A stretch of 11,608 nucleotides of DNA from Bacteroidota bacterium (GCA_023447335.1 JAEXOD010000066.1:1-11608); one strand, 5' to 3'. Positions 1-8,300 are shown, counted from the stretch's first letter. Notes: generated by a model from the sequence alone, not told the origin. Numbers and translations: made by a program.

Positions 1-1118
1 TTTTTATAATACTCAGAATCAAAATTATCTGATTTTAAAATTCTTGGATTTTGCCCTAATGCTTCTTCCTTTGAATATCCGGAAACTTCTTCAAATTTTG
101 GATTGACATATTCTATATTACCAGAAGTATCAGTTATTACTACACTTATATTGCTTTGTTGAATGGCTGAATATAGTTTAATTATTTCTTCTTCGGACTT
201 TTTTCTTTCGGTAATATCTCTTGCAACTACGTAACTTCTTAAATAATTTCCGTCATCATCGTATATAAATTTTGCGTTATCTTCTCTCCAAATATATTCC
301 CCGTTAGTACCTTTAACTCTAAATTGATAAACTAGCTCTTTTTCATTTCTTCTAATTGCCCTAAATATATTATCAAACAATTCATCTCTATCTTCCGGAT
401 GAATCATCATATATATTTCTTCTTTATTATGCGTGTAATCTTTTTCAATCGGAAAACCTAAAATCTTTTTATAAGCCGGAGAAGCATAAATACAATTTGA
501 GTTTGCATCAAAAACTAAAAGTCCGTCACTTGTATTTTCAGAAATCATTCTAAACTTTTCTTCACTTTCTTTTAATGCTTTTGTCATTGCTTCTTCTACT
601 GAAATATCAATAAAAACAAAACGAATAAAAAACTTGCCGTTTTCGTTATATGTTTGAGCCTTTAACTTAATTGGAATTTCTTTGTTTTGATTTAATAGAC
701 AAATTTTTATACTCTCTGGTTTTTTTCTTTTTAGAAGTTCTCTCGAAAACAAATAAAACGAATCTTGACTTACGGGAGCAATAAATTTATCTACTTTTGA
801 AAATTCTGCCTCCTTTAAACCGGTTAATTCCAAAAATTTTTGATTACATAGTGAAATAATTAAATCACTATCCGTAATTGCATAACCGATCGGAGAATTT
901 TGAAACAAACTTTCAAAACGTTTTTCCAAAAATTCGATTTCTTCTTTCGAACGAGTTAATTCCTCGTTTTGAAACAACAATTCTTCATGATAAACACTAA
1001 TTTCAAACATTAATTCATCAATTGTTTTTTCTGATAATTGATTCTTTAAACTTTCGTCAACCGTAATTCTATTATTAATTATACTTTTAATTCTTTCTAC
1101 ATCAAATATTTTATTCAT
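1..1118 (-). CDS. Multi-PAS sensor protein, C-terminus beyond window (partial)
   Basis: From an ATG at 1118, 372 codons stay open to the left edge, so the C-terminus is missing. The N-terminus (about 28-70) is a helical/coiled-coil stretch with 'ELLFQNEEL', resembling the 'HQIELEMQNEEL' linker that precedes PAS domains in many sensor kinases. PAS 1 spans about 66-173 ('LFQNSPIGYAITD'). PAS 2 with its PAC motif spans about 186-306 ('FRMISENTSDGLLVFD', 'RDITERKKSEEE'). PAS 3 begins near 312 ('VITDTSGNIEYVNPKFEEVS') and is cut off. PAS domains sense small ligands, redox state or light, or act as signal relays. No transmembrane segment is seen, so this part is probably cytoplasmic. The output domain is unseen; by family habit it would be a histidine kinase or GGDEF domain, which is inference. 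The start overlaps the stop of the upstream CheB-CheR gene by 8 bp (ATGAATAA), suggesting translational coupling and a shared pathway. Confidence 0.
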   Translation of the reverse strand, partial: MNKIFDVERIKSIINNRITVDESLKNQLSEKTIDELMFEISVYHEELLFQNEELTRSKEEIEFLEKRFESLFQNSPIGYAITDSDLIISLCNQKFLELTGLKEAEFSKVDKFIAPVSQDSFYLFSRELLKRKKPESIKICLLNQNKEIPIKLKAQTYNENGKFFIRFVFIDISVEEAMTKALKESEEKFRMISENTSDGLLVFDANSNCIYASPAYKKILGFPIEKDYTHNKEEIYMMIHPEDRDELFDNIFRAIRRNEKELVYQFRVKGTNGEYIWREDNAKFIYDDDGNYLRSYVVARDITERKKSEEEIIKLYSAIQQSNISVVITDTSGNIEYVNPKFEEVSGYSKEEALGQNPRILKSDNFDSEYYK

Positions 1119-4100
1119 TCTCAGTTACCTCGTTAACAACAAAAATAGCTCCAATAAACTTTTCTTTTGATAATATGGGTGTTCCGTCAATATTTAACAA
1201 AACATATCCTTTTTTGGGGTTTAAGATATAATGTCTATAATTGTTTAGTACTTTCTTTGTGTTTTTAACAATACTATATGGTAATTTTTCAGGTTGTATC
1301 GGCTTTTTTTCCAAGTCCAAAATTTTCCAGTCCAAATCATCATAAACTCTTTCGTTAATTCTTCTAACATTAATGCCAAAAATTTTTTCGGCGGCTTTGT
1401 TCGCAAATACTAGCTTACCGTTTTCGTCTACCACTGTAATTGCCGATAACGAATTTTCTACCGCAATGTTTAGTATTTCTTTATTAAGTTTAAGCGAATC
1501 TGTAACTTTTACCAATTCGGTTGTATCTGATATAGTAATTAATAGTTTATCGGCTTCTTCAGAAATACAATTACCAAACACTTTTCCTTTTAAGTGAGCA
1601 TTAATATGTTTGTCGTCCTTTCGCTTAAGCCTAATATCAAGCTCCGTTTTATAGGACTTATCATTAACAAATTTATTGATCTCAATTTTAATTTTTTTGA
1701 AATCGGCTTGAGAAGTTATTAACCGAAGATCATCCATTTTTTTTGGTAATTCATTTAAATTATAGTCCAAAATATTAGAGATACTTTTATCAAATTTAAT
1801 TTCATCTTTATTGTAACAATATTCCAACCATGATACTTTTCCGACCAACAAAACTTCTTTAAGCTTGTCTGAATAATTTAAAATTTCACCTTCAAGTTTT
1901 TTTATTGCCGAAACATCGGTAAAAGTTATAATAACACCGTCAATTGCTCCGTATTCAGTTCTATATGGTCTTAACCTTAGTAAAAATGTCTCCTTATTCT
2001 TAATTTTTACTTCTCTATCCACAGGTTTTAGTGTTTCTCTAACCACCTCAATATCTTTTAAGAAGTCATCGTAACCTTCAATTAATGTTATATGACTAAT
2101 CGGTCTACCAATATCGGATTCAATAATATTGGTTATTTTACTTAACTCGGGAGTTGTTTTTCTAATCAACAAACGACTATCCAAATATAATGCCGCAACT
2201 TGCGTGTTCTTTAATAAGTTATTAATATCGTCATTAAGTCGTGTCAATTCATCAATTTTCTGTTGCAACTCCGTATTAACCGTGTATAACTCTTCATTAA
2301 CTGATTGCAGCTCTTCGTTTACTGATTGCAGTTCTTCGTTAGAAGCTACCAACTCTTCGTTAGATGATTGTAATTCTTCGTTGGATGATTCAAGTTCCTC
2401 AATTACGGCATTTAAGTTTTCCCTGCTCGATTTTAATTCTTTCTCAAGTTCAAATATCCGTTGATCTTTTTCTAAAGATAAATCATATTCGGGTAAAACG
2501 ACTTCTTCCGTTTTTTCGTTACTCCTAATAAATTGAAAACTTAATGCAAAATAATTGTTTCCGTGATATTCAATTTTTCTACCCGTAACAAGTATTCCGT
2601 CCTTATTGTTCGATTTCAAACCTGTAAGGTTACGTTGAACTAAATTCTTTTTATTTTTTTTAAGTTCTCTCAACATATTATTAATAAAAAGAGCTACATC
2701 TTTTGGAAGAATAGAAAAAAGTTCACCGTTATAATTTCCTTTTTGAATTTCGGCAAATGGGTTTATATCATTTATTATTGTAACAATATGATTATCGGAA
2801 TCGATTATTATTGTCGGCGGAGCAAATTGATTTAATAGTACTTCAAACAACTCTTCGTTGTTAATCTCAAACTTCGACTTTCTTTTTAAAAGTAGACCTG
2901 TATCTTGATAGTTATATTTTGTTTCCCCTAAAGAATAACCGGCTAAAATCGGCGGTTTAAAACCTGCCATATATTCAAATATTTTATTTTTTGTATCAAT
3001 AGCCTTAAATGCCTTAGTTAACTCGCCAATGCTCTCGCTTATCCCCATAAATAAAAAACCTCCGGGTTGTAAGCTATAATAAAACATTACTAAAAGTCTG
3101 TTTTGTACTTCGGGTTTTAAGTATATAAATAAGTTTCTACAAATTAATAAATCAATTTTCGAAAACGGCGGATCTTTTAATATATTATGAGAGGCAAATA
3201 CTATTAAATTCCTAATTTCGTCGTTAACCTTGTAAAAGTTATCCTTTTTTACAAAATATCTTGCAACAAGATGAGGTTCGATATCTAATAAAATGCTTTC
3301 CGGATATATTCCGTTTCCTGCTATTTCTAAAGCTCGTTTATCAATATCAGTTGCAAATATTTTTATTTCTTTTTGTATATTAAGGTTAATACATAACTCT
3401 CTTAACGATATAGCAATTGAATAAACTTCTTCTCCGGTAGAGCATCCTGCGGACCAAATTCTTATTGTTTTAGAATTCGAATTCACCAATTTTGTTAACA
3501 CTTTTTCATTCAGACTTATAAAAGCTTCTTTATCCCTAAAAAATTGGGTAACCCCTATTAACAATTCTCTAAATAGTATTTCTTTTTCATTGTCTGATTC
3601 TTCCAAATAATTAACATATGCGGTTAAATTCATAAAATGGTTAATACTAACTCGTCTTTCAAGTCTTCGTAATAACGTATTCTCTTTGTATGAAAAAAAA
3701 TCGATGCCGAATTTTTCTTTTAATATAACAATTGCTTTTAATAATAATTCCGCATCATCGGTAATAACTTCCGATTTTTGTTTATTACTTTTAATAAGAG
3801 GATGTTGTATAAATCTTATAATTTGTTCCGCCATTTCATTGGGATGCAATATAAAATCTACAAGTCCTGTTGCAATAGCACTATTTGGCATGCCGGAAAA
3901 TTTGGCACTTCTTTCATCTTGTGCCATTACCATTCCGTTTTTTTCCTTAATTGCTTTAATTCCCGCCGTTCCGTCTGTTCCCGTACCGGAAAGAACAATT
4001 CCGATTGCATCTTTCCCCTTTTCTTCGGCTAATGATCTAAAAAAGGTATCTATTGGTAAATTAAGCCCTTTATTAGCATCTACCTCGCGCAAAATCAGTT

Positions 4101-4398
4101 TATTACCCACAATATATAGGTTTTTACGCGGTGGTATTAAATAGATTGTATTTGTCTTTATAACCATTCCGCTTTTTATAACAAATATAGGTAATGTTGT
4201 ATAGCGTGCTAATAGCTCGTCCATCAAACTTTTGTAATCCGGTGAAAGATGCTGAATTACAACAAAAGCTAAATCACTATTAAGCGGTACATTTTTAAAA
4301 AAATCTTGTAATGCCTCTAAACCGCCGGCAGAAGTTCCGATACCTATCACTCTTGTGTTGTCCAAATTTTCCTGCTCTGTCGCTATGTTCTTATCCAT
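1111..4398 (-). CDS. CheB-CheR fusion protein with PAS domains (chemotaxis-type methylesterase/methyltransferase)
   Basis: Protein of 1095 residues from the ATG at 4398; a GTG directly before it (4401) is an alternative start. The CheB methylesterase domain (about 15-200) carries the expected Ser-His-Asp residues: S23 in 'GTSAGG', H50 in 'IQHLSP' and D142 in 'GTGTDG'. There is no N-terminal receiver domain. The CheR SAM-dependent glutamate methyltransferase domain (about 215-480) has 'SAGCSTGEE' (316-324), 'ATDIDKRAL' and 'CRNLFIYL'. A PAS-like region follows (about 515-625), then a coiled coil (about 640-735) with six 'xxNEELx' heptads at 671-712, and three further PAS regions (about 735-830, 845-965, 970-1090). 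Known family role: reversible methylation of glutamates on receptor-like proteins. Such fusions often serve non-flagellar signalling, and the PAS-kinase partner is frequently adjacent. The next gene (PAS sensor) overlaps by 8 bp. The actual substrate is unknown; no MCP or CheA is in view. No strong Shine-Dalgarno is visible upstream. Confidence 0.95.
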   Translation of the reverse strand: MDKNIATEQENLDNTRVIGIGTSAGGLEALQDFFKNVPLNSDLAFVVIQHLSPDYKSLMDELLARYTTLPIFVIKSGMVIKTNTIYLIPPRKNLYIVGNKLILREVDANKGLNLPIDTFFRSLAEEKGKDAIGIVLSGTGTDGTAGIKAIKEKNGMVMAQDERSAKFSGMPNSAIATGLVDFILHPNEMAEQIIRFIQHPLIKSNKQKSEVITDDAELLLKAIVILKEKFGIDFFSYKENTLLRRLERRVSINHFMNLTAYVNYLEESDNEKEILFRELLIGVTQFFRDKEAFISLNEKVLTKLVNSNSKTIRIWSAGCSTGEEVYSIAISLRELCINLNIQKEIKIFATDIDKRALEIAGNGIYPESILLDIEPHLVARYFVKKDNFYKVNDEIRNLIVFASHNILKDPPFSKIDLLICRNLFIYLKPEVQNRLLVMFYYSLQPGGFLFMGISESIGELTKAFKAIDTKNKIFEYMAGFKPPILAGYSLGETKYNYQDTGLLLKRKSKFEINNEELFEVLLNQFAPPTIIIDSDNHIVTIINDINPFAEIQKGNYNGELFSILPKDVALFINNMLRELKKNKKNLVQRNLTGLKSNNKDGILVTGRKIEYHGNNYFALSFQFIRSNEKTEEVVLPEYDLSLEKDQRIFELEKELKSSRENLNAVIEELESSNEELQSSNEELVASNEELQSVNEELQSVNEELYTVNTELQQKIDELTRLNDDINNLLKNTQVAALYLDSRLLIRKTTPELSKITNIIESDIGRPISHITLIEGYDDFLKDIEVVRETLKPVDREVKIKNKETFLLRLRPYRTEYGAIDGVIITFTDVSAIKKLEGEILNYSDKLKEVLLVGKVSWLEYCYNKDEIKFDKSISNILDYNLNELPKKMDDLRLITSQADFKKIKIEINKFVNDKSYKTELDIRLKRKDDKHINAHLKGKVFGNCISEEADKLLITISDTTELVKVTDSLKLNKEILNIAVENSLSAITVVDENGKLVFANKAAEKIFGINVRRINERVYDDLDWKILDLEKKPIQPEKLPYSIVKNTKKVLNNYRHYILNPKKGYVLLNIDGTPILSKEKFIGAIFVVNEVTENE
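2263..2388 (-). repeat. 21-bp imperfect tandem repeat encoding six coiled-coil heptads
   Basis: Six in-frame 21-bp units inside the CheB-CheR gene encode SSNEELQ, SSNEELV, ASNEELQ, SVNEELQ, SVNEELY and TVNTELQ. On the plus strand this appears as recurring 'AACTCTTCGTT'-like words. The heptads form the centre of the coiled coil joining the catalytic domains to the distal PAS domains. This linker is characteristic of CheB-CheR-PAS fusions; unit number could vary by slippage. Confidence 0.9.
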
Positions 4399-4562
4399 CA
4401 CAAAATCTCACAATCAAATAATATATTTTCTTAAATTAACTAATAAATTTTTTATTTACAATTACTAATAATGAAATTTATGTTAATTTTTTTCATAGTA
4501 TTGTCGTTTTAAGTTTTAATTTCAGTTCTTTTTTTACAAATATCAATTGCTTATAAAATTAA

Positions 4563-4594
4563 TTTGCTAAAATCTTAAATAATTTATACTTTTG
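4563..4594 (+). promoter_or_regulatory. Bacteroidetes-type promoter upstream of the cobalamin riboswitch
   Basis: TTTG at 4563-4566 and TACTTTTG at 4587-4594 are separated by 20 bp. They match the Bacteroidetes sigma-A consensus of a TTTG-type -33 box and a TAnnTTTG -7 box with a spacer of about 19-21 bp. Transcription would start near 4600, about 20 bp before the riboswitch P1 stem. The remaining sequence back to the divergent CheB-CheR start (4399-4562) is very AT-rich, and I could not identify a convincing promoter for the minus-strand gene in it. Confidence 0.6.
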
Positions 4595-4617
4595 TATATT
4601 AATTTGTTCTTAAATAA

Positions 4618-4780
4618 GTTTACGGTGTCCTTGTAAAAAAGGAATAATAGGGAATACGGTGTTAAATCCGTAGCTGCCCCGCAACTGTAATAAGCGATAA
4701 AAGAATACAGTACTTAAGTCACTGCTAAAATAGTGGGAAGACGCTGTATGCTGCTTTAAGCCAGGAGACCTGCCGTAGAT
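4618..4780 (+). ncRNA. Cobalamin riboswitch (RF00174-type aptamer)
   Basis: All hallmark segments appear in order. The P1 5' arm TTTACGG (4619-4625) pairs with CCGTAGA (4773-4779, one G-U). Next come GGAATA/GGGAAT (4641-4655), then an ACGG/CCGT hairpin (4656-4659 with 4668-4671). The conserved core 'GCTGCCCCGCAACTGTAA' is at 4673-4690. ATACAG (4705-4710) pairs with CTGTAT (4744-4749) around an inner CACT/AGTG hairpin (4720-4723 with 4732-4735) followed by GGGAAG. The B12 box 'AGCCAGGAGACCTGCC' is at 4759-4774. The long 3' peripheral domain suggests the class I (adenosylcobalamin) type, which is inference. It should lower expression of the downstream btuB-btuG-like pair when cobalamin is plentiful. 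Confidence 0.97.
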
Positions 4781-4784
4781 ATTT

Positions 4785-4867
4785 CGTCAACCTTCGCGGG
4801 AAAGGTTAGATTGATAACGAAAAGCCTCTTATTTCTTTTCTTATTCATCTTAAAAATTCCCCCGAAG
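4785..4867 (+). promoter_or_regulatory. Candidate riboswitch expression platform with two competing pairings
   Basis: Just after P1, AACCTT (4789-4794) pairs perfectly with AAGGTT (4802-4807) around the loop CGCGGGA. The segment CTTCGCGGGAA (4792-4802) can instead pair with TTCCCCCGAAG (4857-4867), 10 of 11 positions with one C-C mismatch. The two structures are mutually exclusive, and the second ends about 10 nt before the ribosome-binding region of the receptor gene. No GC stem followed by a U-run is present, so control of translation seems likelier than intrinsic termination. This is read by eye, not folded. Confidence 0.45.
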
Positions 4868-4889
4868 ATTTTACAACAGGTGTTTTAGT

Positions 4890-7037
4890 ATGTACTTTTG
4901 TAAAATTTTTTCGGTTATATTATTTTTTTGCAATTCGTTACTGTTTGCACAAAAAGTTGTTATGGTTTGCGATAGCGAAACCAAATATTCTATTGCAAAT
5001 GTAAATGTGTTTACAACTAAGCTTAATATTATTACCGATGAAAACGGATTAGTAGAAATTCCTAATATTTCTATTAATGATTCTGTTTGTTTTTCACATG
5101 TAGCATATGTTAAAAATTGTATAAAATTTACCGAATTACCAGATACTGTTTACTTGTATTCTAAAAACCTTGTTACAAAAGAAATTACCGTTTCTGCGCA
5201 ATTAAATAATACAAGCGAAATTACTACTAAAATTGATATAACGAACAAAAACAAATCCACTTTTACGAATATCGGCGATTTAATTAAAGCCGAAACCGAT
5301 CTTTTTATTAAAGATTACGGTGGTGTTACGGGAGTTAAAAGTATATCAATGCGAGGTTTATCAAGTGAAAACACGGTAGTCTTATTTAACGAGGCAAGAA
5401 TTAATGATATGAAAACCGGAATGTTTGATTTTTCGTTAATTAGTCCGCTTGCAATAAATAATATAGAAATATTCAAAAACAATTCATCTGAAACCGGATA
5501 TATTAGTTCCGGTGGTATAGTGAAATTATTTTCCGGTTTTGATAACTTAGAAAATAGATTTTTAGTTGGAATAAAAGGGAGTACTGATTTTTATCGTTCA
5601 GTATTTTTTAACGTGAAACAAACTTTTAACAGTTTCAGTTTTTCAGTTAATTTTGAAAGGAGCTATTCTTCTAATAATTATAAATATAAATTTCTAAACA
5701 ACGAACTAAGACGGAAAAACGCCTTCCTTTCCAAATCTTTTATAAGCTGCGATTTAGAATATAGAACAAATAAAAATATAACAAATTTTTATGTACATTA
5801 TAATTCTTTAAAAAACGGTATCCCGGGTTTTGTAGTAACTAACAACACACAATCAAGTTTTGCATCTAACCAAAGCAAGATGTATTTTTTGGTATTAAAT
5901 AATAATTTCGTAATTAATAGTAACTGGTCATTATTAAGTAATATTAGTTATAATTACCAAAATCTTTTATTAAATGATCCTTTAAAACAAATATTTTCTA
6001 ATAAAACTTCTCAAAATTCCATTTTAAAGGAAACATCGGGCTTTATAAAAGGAAGATACTCTTACGAAAGCTTAATATTACTTTTGGGTTATGAATTTAA
6101 TTATAGTAATTTAATAAATGAGTTACCTACCGAAAACAATATAACACTTAATATCAATAGGTTTAGCAATAGATTTTTTGTAAACATTGCCTATTCTTTT
6201 ACAACGATCCCCTACATAAGCGATTTTAATATTTCCGCTGCTATTTCTTACGATAATTACAATGAAAAGCTTATCGAAAAGAACAATGATGATTTGTTTT
6301 CTTATAGAATCGGAATTTTATTGAAGCCAAACTTTGCTTCTAATTTTACTTTCTTAGCCGGCTTTTCAAAGTCTTTACGCTCTCCTTCATTCAACGAGCA
6401 ATTTTATTCTTCTTTATATAATTTAAAATTTCTTAATAAAGAATATTACGAAGGCTACGATTTTACATTAGATTATGGAAACACTCCACAAAACAACTTT
6501 CGTTTTTCACTTACATACTATAATTTAATAAGTAAGGATAAAATTGTATGGATTCCGTCACGTCAAGCATTACAAACTCCTAAAAACTACGGTCATATAA
6601 GATATAAAGGAATAGAGTTTAACGCCGGATTGTTTTTGTTTAAAGAACTAATTAACGTAAACTTGTTTTATAATTATAATTTGGCTCTTAGTAAATCAAA
6701 AATGTTTGTGGGAGATTATTCATATAACAAACAACTGGTTTATGTACCAAAAGAAAGAATAAATTTAAATACAACCATAAACTTTAGCTATCTAACATTA
6801 ACTATTTATAACGCTTTTGTAAGCGAAAGGTTTTATTCTTCTGATAACGATCCTAAAAATAGATTAAAACCATATTACGTTTGCGATGCGTCTTTAAGTT
6901 ATACGTTTAACTCTTTTAACTTAAAAAATACTGTTACGTTATCGGTATTCAATATATTTAATAAAGAATACTTTGTAATTCAATCATACCCAATGCCATT
7001 AAGAAATTATTCAATAACATATATAACGGAACTATAA
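4890..7037 (+). CDS. btuB: TonB-dependent outer-membrane receptor, BtuB-like (vitamin B12 uptake)
   Basis: Protein of 715 residues. A signal peptide (about 1-20, 'FCNSLLFA|Q') is followed by a degenerate carboxypeptidase-regulatory-like beta-sandwich (about 22-92), a TonB-box-like 'KEITVSA' (97-103), a plug domain (about 108-215, with 'SMRGLSSENTVVLFNEARI' and 'IEIFKNNSSETGYISSGGIV') and a beta-barrel to the end. The C-terminal 'NIFNKEYFVIQSYPMPLRNY' is the usual last-strand region of this family. The role is energised import of a large ligand across the outer membrane using TonB-ExbBD. The domain layout alone does not fix the substrate; cobalamin is inferred from the riboswitch directly upstream and the BtuG-like gene downstream. 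The start is an ATG with a modest AGG (4878-4880) upstream. The stop overlaps the next ATG by one base (TAATG), indicating an operon. The last residue is Leu rather than the more usual aromatic. Confidence 0.9.
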   Translation: MYFCKIFSVILFFCNSLLFAQKVVMVCDSETKYSIANVNVFTTKLNIITDENGLVEIPNISINDSVCFSHVAYVKNCIKFTELPDTVYLYSKNLVTKEITVSAQLNNTSEITTKIDITNKNKSTFTNIGDLIKAETDLFIKDYGGVTGVKSISMRGLSSENTVVLFNEARINDMKTGMFDFSLISPLAINNIEIFKNNSSETGYISSGGIVKLFSGFDNLENRFLVGIKGSTDFYRSVFFNVKQTFNSFSFSVNFERSYSSNNYKYKFLNNELRRKNAFLSKSFISCDLEYRTNKNITNFYVHYNSLKNGIPGFVVTNNTQSSFASNQSKMYFLVLNNNFVINSNWSLLSNISYNYQNLLLNDPLKQIFSNKTSQNSILKETSGFIKGRYSYESLILLLGYEFNYSNLINELPTENNITLNINRFSNRFFVNIAYSFTTIPYISDFNISAAISYDNYNEKLIEKNNDDLFSYRIGILLKPNFASNFTFLAGFSKSLRSPSFNEQFYSSLYNLKFLNKEYYEGYDFTLDYGNTPQNNFRFSLTYYNLISKDKIVWIPSRQALQTPKNYGHIRYKGIEFNAGLFLFKELINVNLFYNYNLALSKSKMFVGDYSYNKQLVYVPKERINLNTTINFSYLTLTIYNAFVSERFYSSDNDPKNRLKPYYVCDASLSYTFNSFNLKNTVTLSVFNIFNKEYFVIQSYPMPLRNYSITYITEL

Positions 7038-8098
7038 TGAAAAAATTAATTTATTTAACAATACTGATTTTTAGCTCATTATTTTTAGCATGCTCAAAAG
7101 ATGACTCTGTAACACCGCCTACTGACTCTCCCCTACAATCAAAATATGACGGCGTGTATATAATTAACGAAGGATTGTACGGACAAAACAACTCTTCAAT
7201 TTCTTTTATTAACTTAACTGATAACGTAGTAAATAATACTATTTACGAAGATGCTAATAACGGAAAAAGTTTAGGCGATACCGGAAACGAGATGGAAATA
7301 TTCGGAAACAAGGGATATATTGCAGTTGATAATAGCAATAAAATAGAAATAATAAATTTAGATACTTTTGAAAGTGTAGGGTTTATTGATTTAGGAATAG
7401 GCAGCAGTCCCAGAGATGTTGTAATTATTGATTCCACCTTAGGTTACGTTACAAGTTTATATACAGAAAAATTAATAAAATTTAACCCTGCTACAAAGCA
7501 AGTTATAAAATCAATAAGCGTTGGTAAATACCCCGAAGCTGCAGTTTATGCAAACGGAAAAATTTACGTTACTAATTCCGGTTTCGGTGCGGAAAACACT
7601 GTTAGCGTAATAGATATAACAACGGATAGTGAAATTGCAAAACTAAAAGTAGGTTTTAACCCCCGTTTTGCACATAAGGCGGATGACCAGACAGTATATG
7701 TAGTTTGCACAGGACAATTTGATGCTGTAGGAAAAGGCGGTATTTATAAAATAGTAAATACTTCCGTTACCGATTCCGTAATTATTAACTATAATCCGGG
7801 CGAATCATGTTTAACAAGTAACACAACAATGGTTATTGCAAACAATATCGGATTATATAAAGTTAATTTAAGCAATATGACTGTAGAAAATACACCTTTT
7901 GTTAATGCTATGGATGTAAATTCGGTTTTCGGTGTAATTTATTCTGTCGGCTTTGATAAGAAAAATAACCATTTATACTGCGGTAATCCAAAAGATTTTC
8001 AACAAAACGGTGAAATTGTTGTATTAGATTTAAATGGCGTTGAGTTAAAAAGATACAATGTTGGTATTAATCCCGGCACTATTTATATAAAACAGTAA
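7037..8098 (+). CDS. BtuG-like surface lipoprotein, beta-propeller (YncE/DUF5074-type), probable cobalamin-binding partner of BtuB
   Basis: Protein of 353 residues. A lipoprotein signal peptide ends in 'SLFLAC' with the lipidated Cys at 19. The following 'SKDDS' (20-24) is acidic, as in the surface-export signal of Bacteroidota lipoproteins, so a cell-surface location is likely. The mature part is a run of beta-propeller blades, visible as repeated 'GYIAVDNSNKIEIINLDT', 'GYVTSLYTEKLIKFNPAT', 'IYVTNSG..NTVSVIDI', 'VYVVCTGQ' and 'LYCGNP' strands with 'VG..P' turns. The start 'YIINEGLYG...SLGDTGNEMEIFGNKGYIAV' (41-97) resembles, from memory, Bacteroides BtuG, a propeller lipoprotein that caps BtuB and binds B12 very tightly. 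It is coupled to the receptor by a 1-bp overlap and shares its riboswitch control. The alternative is a generic YncE-like propeller of unknown ligand; context argues for BtuG. Confidence 0.82.
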   Translation: MKKLIYLTILIFSSLFLACSKDDSVTPPTDSPLQSKYDGVYIINEGLYGQNNSSISFINLTDNVVNNTIYEDANNGKSLGDTGNEMEIFGNKGYIAVDNSNKIEIINLDTFESVGFIDLGIGSSPRDVVIIDSTLGYVTSLYTEKLIKFNPATKQVIKSISVGKYPEAAVYANGKIYVTNSGFGAENTVSVIDITTDSEIAKLKVGFNPRFAHKADDQTVYVVCTGQFDAVGKGGIYKIVNTSVTDSVIINYNPGESCLTSNTTMVIANNIGLYKVNLSNMTVENTPFVNAMDVNSVFGVIYSVGFDKKNNHLYCGNPKDFQQNGEIVVLDLNGVELKRYNVGINPGTIYIKQ

Positions 8099-8111
8099 TG
8101 TTTGTTGGGAA

Positions 8112-8183
8112 GGTGGAACGGTGGAATAGTGATAAAGTGATAGAGTGGAACAGTGAAACGGTGAAACGGTGAAAAAGTGGAAG
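8112..8183 (+). repeat. Octamer array 1 (nine units of RGTGRWAN)
   Basis: Nine contiguous 8-bp units: GGTGGAAC, GGTGGAAT, AGTGATAA, AGTGATAG, AGTGGAAC, AGTGAAAC, GGTGAAAC, GGTGAAAA, AGTGGAAG. The GTG core is invariant and the rest drifts, so these are degenerate tandem repeats rather than a recent expansion. It starts 14 bp after the BtuG-like gene's stop. Confidence 0.9.
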
Positions 8184-8208
8184 GGGCTGGCAAAAAAGTG
8201 GTGGTAGG

Positions 8209-8300
8209 TTTACTTAAAATTCTTTCGAACCAGGATTTTCAGGACAAAAGAAGGATTTACAGGAAACCCCCTCTGATTTGGAGGTTGTAATCCTGGTTCT
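8209..8300 (+). repeat. Hairpin repeat, copy A (shortened right arm)
   Basis: Positions 8209-8267 are identical over 59 bp to 8379-8437, 170 bp further on. GAACCAGGATT (8227-8237) pairs perfectly with AATCCTGGTTC (8289-8299), and CCTC/GAGG (8270-8273 with 8281-8284) forms an apical stem. Compared with copy B, most of the right arm is missing (the part equivalent to about 8461-8486), so A looks like a deletion derivative. Confidence 0.85.

Noticed and set aside
1373..4144. Several plus-strand open frames (1373-1597, 2129-2464, 3686-4144, 3778-4032)
   Set aside because: They lie wholly inside the well-supported CheB-CheR gene on the other strand, and their Ser/Asn-rich translations are antisense shadows of its codons.
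4399..4401. GTG as the true CheB-CheR start
   Set aside because: An ATG follows immediately and neither has a distinguishing ribosome-binding site; ATG is the more probable choice, with a one-residue difference.
4789..4840. Intrinsic terminator after the riboswitch
   Set aside because: The AACCTT/AAGGTT hairpin is followed by mixed AT and pyrimidine-rich sequence, not a U-run directly behind the stem.
4890..7037. Siderophore or SusC-type glycan receptor
   Set aside because: The length (715 aa) is short for SusC, no SusD-like gene follows, and the cobalamin riboswitch directly upstream points to corrinoid uptake.
7243..7437. Minus-strand open frame of 64 codons
   Set aside because: It is inside the BtuG-like gene, lacks a ribosome-binding site and shows no family features.
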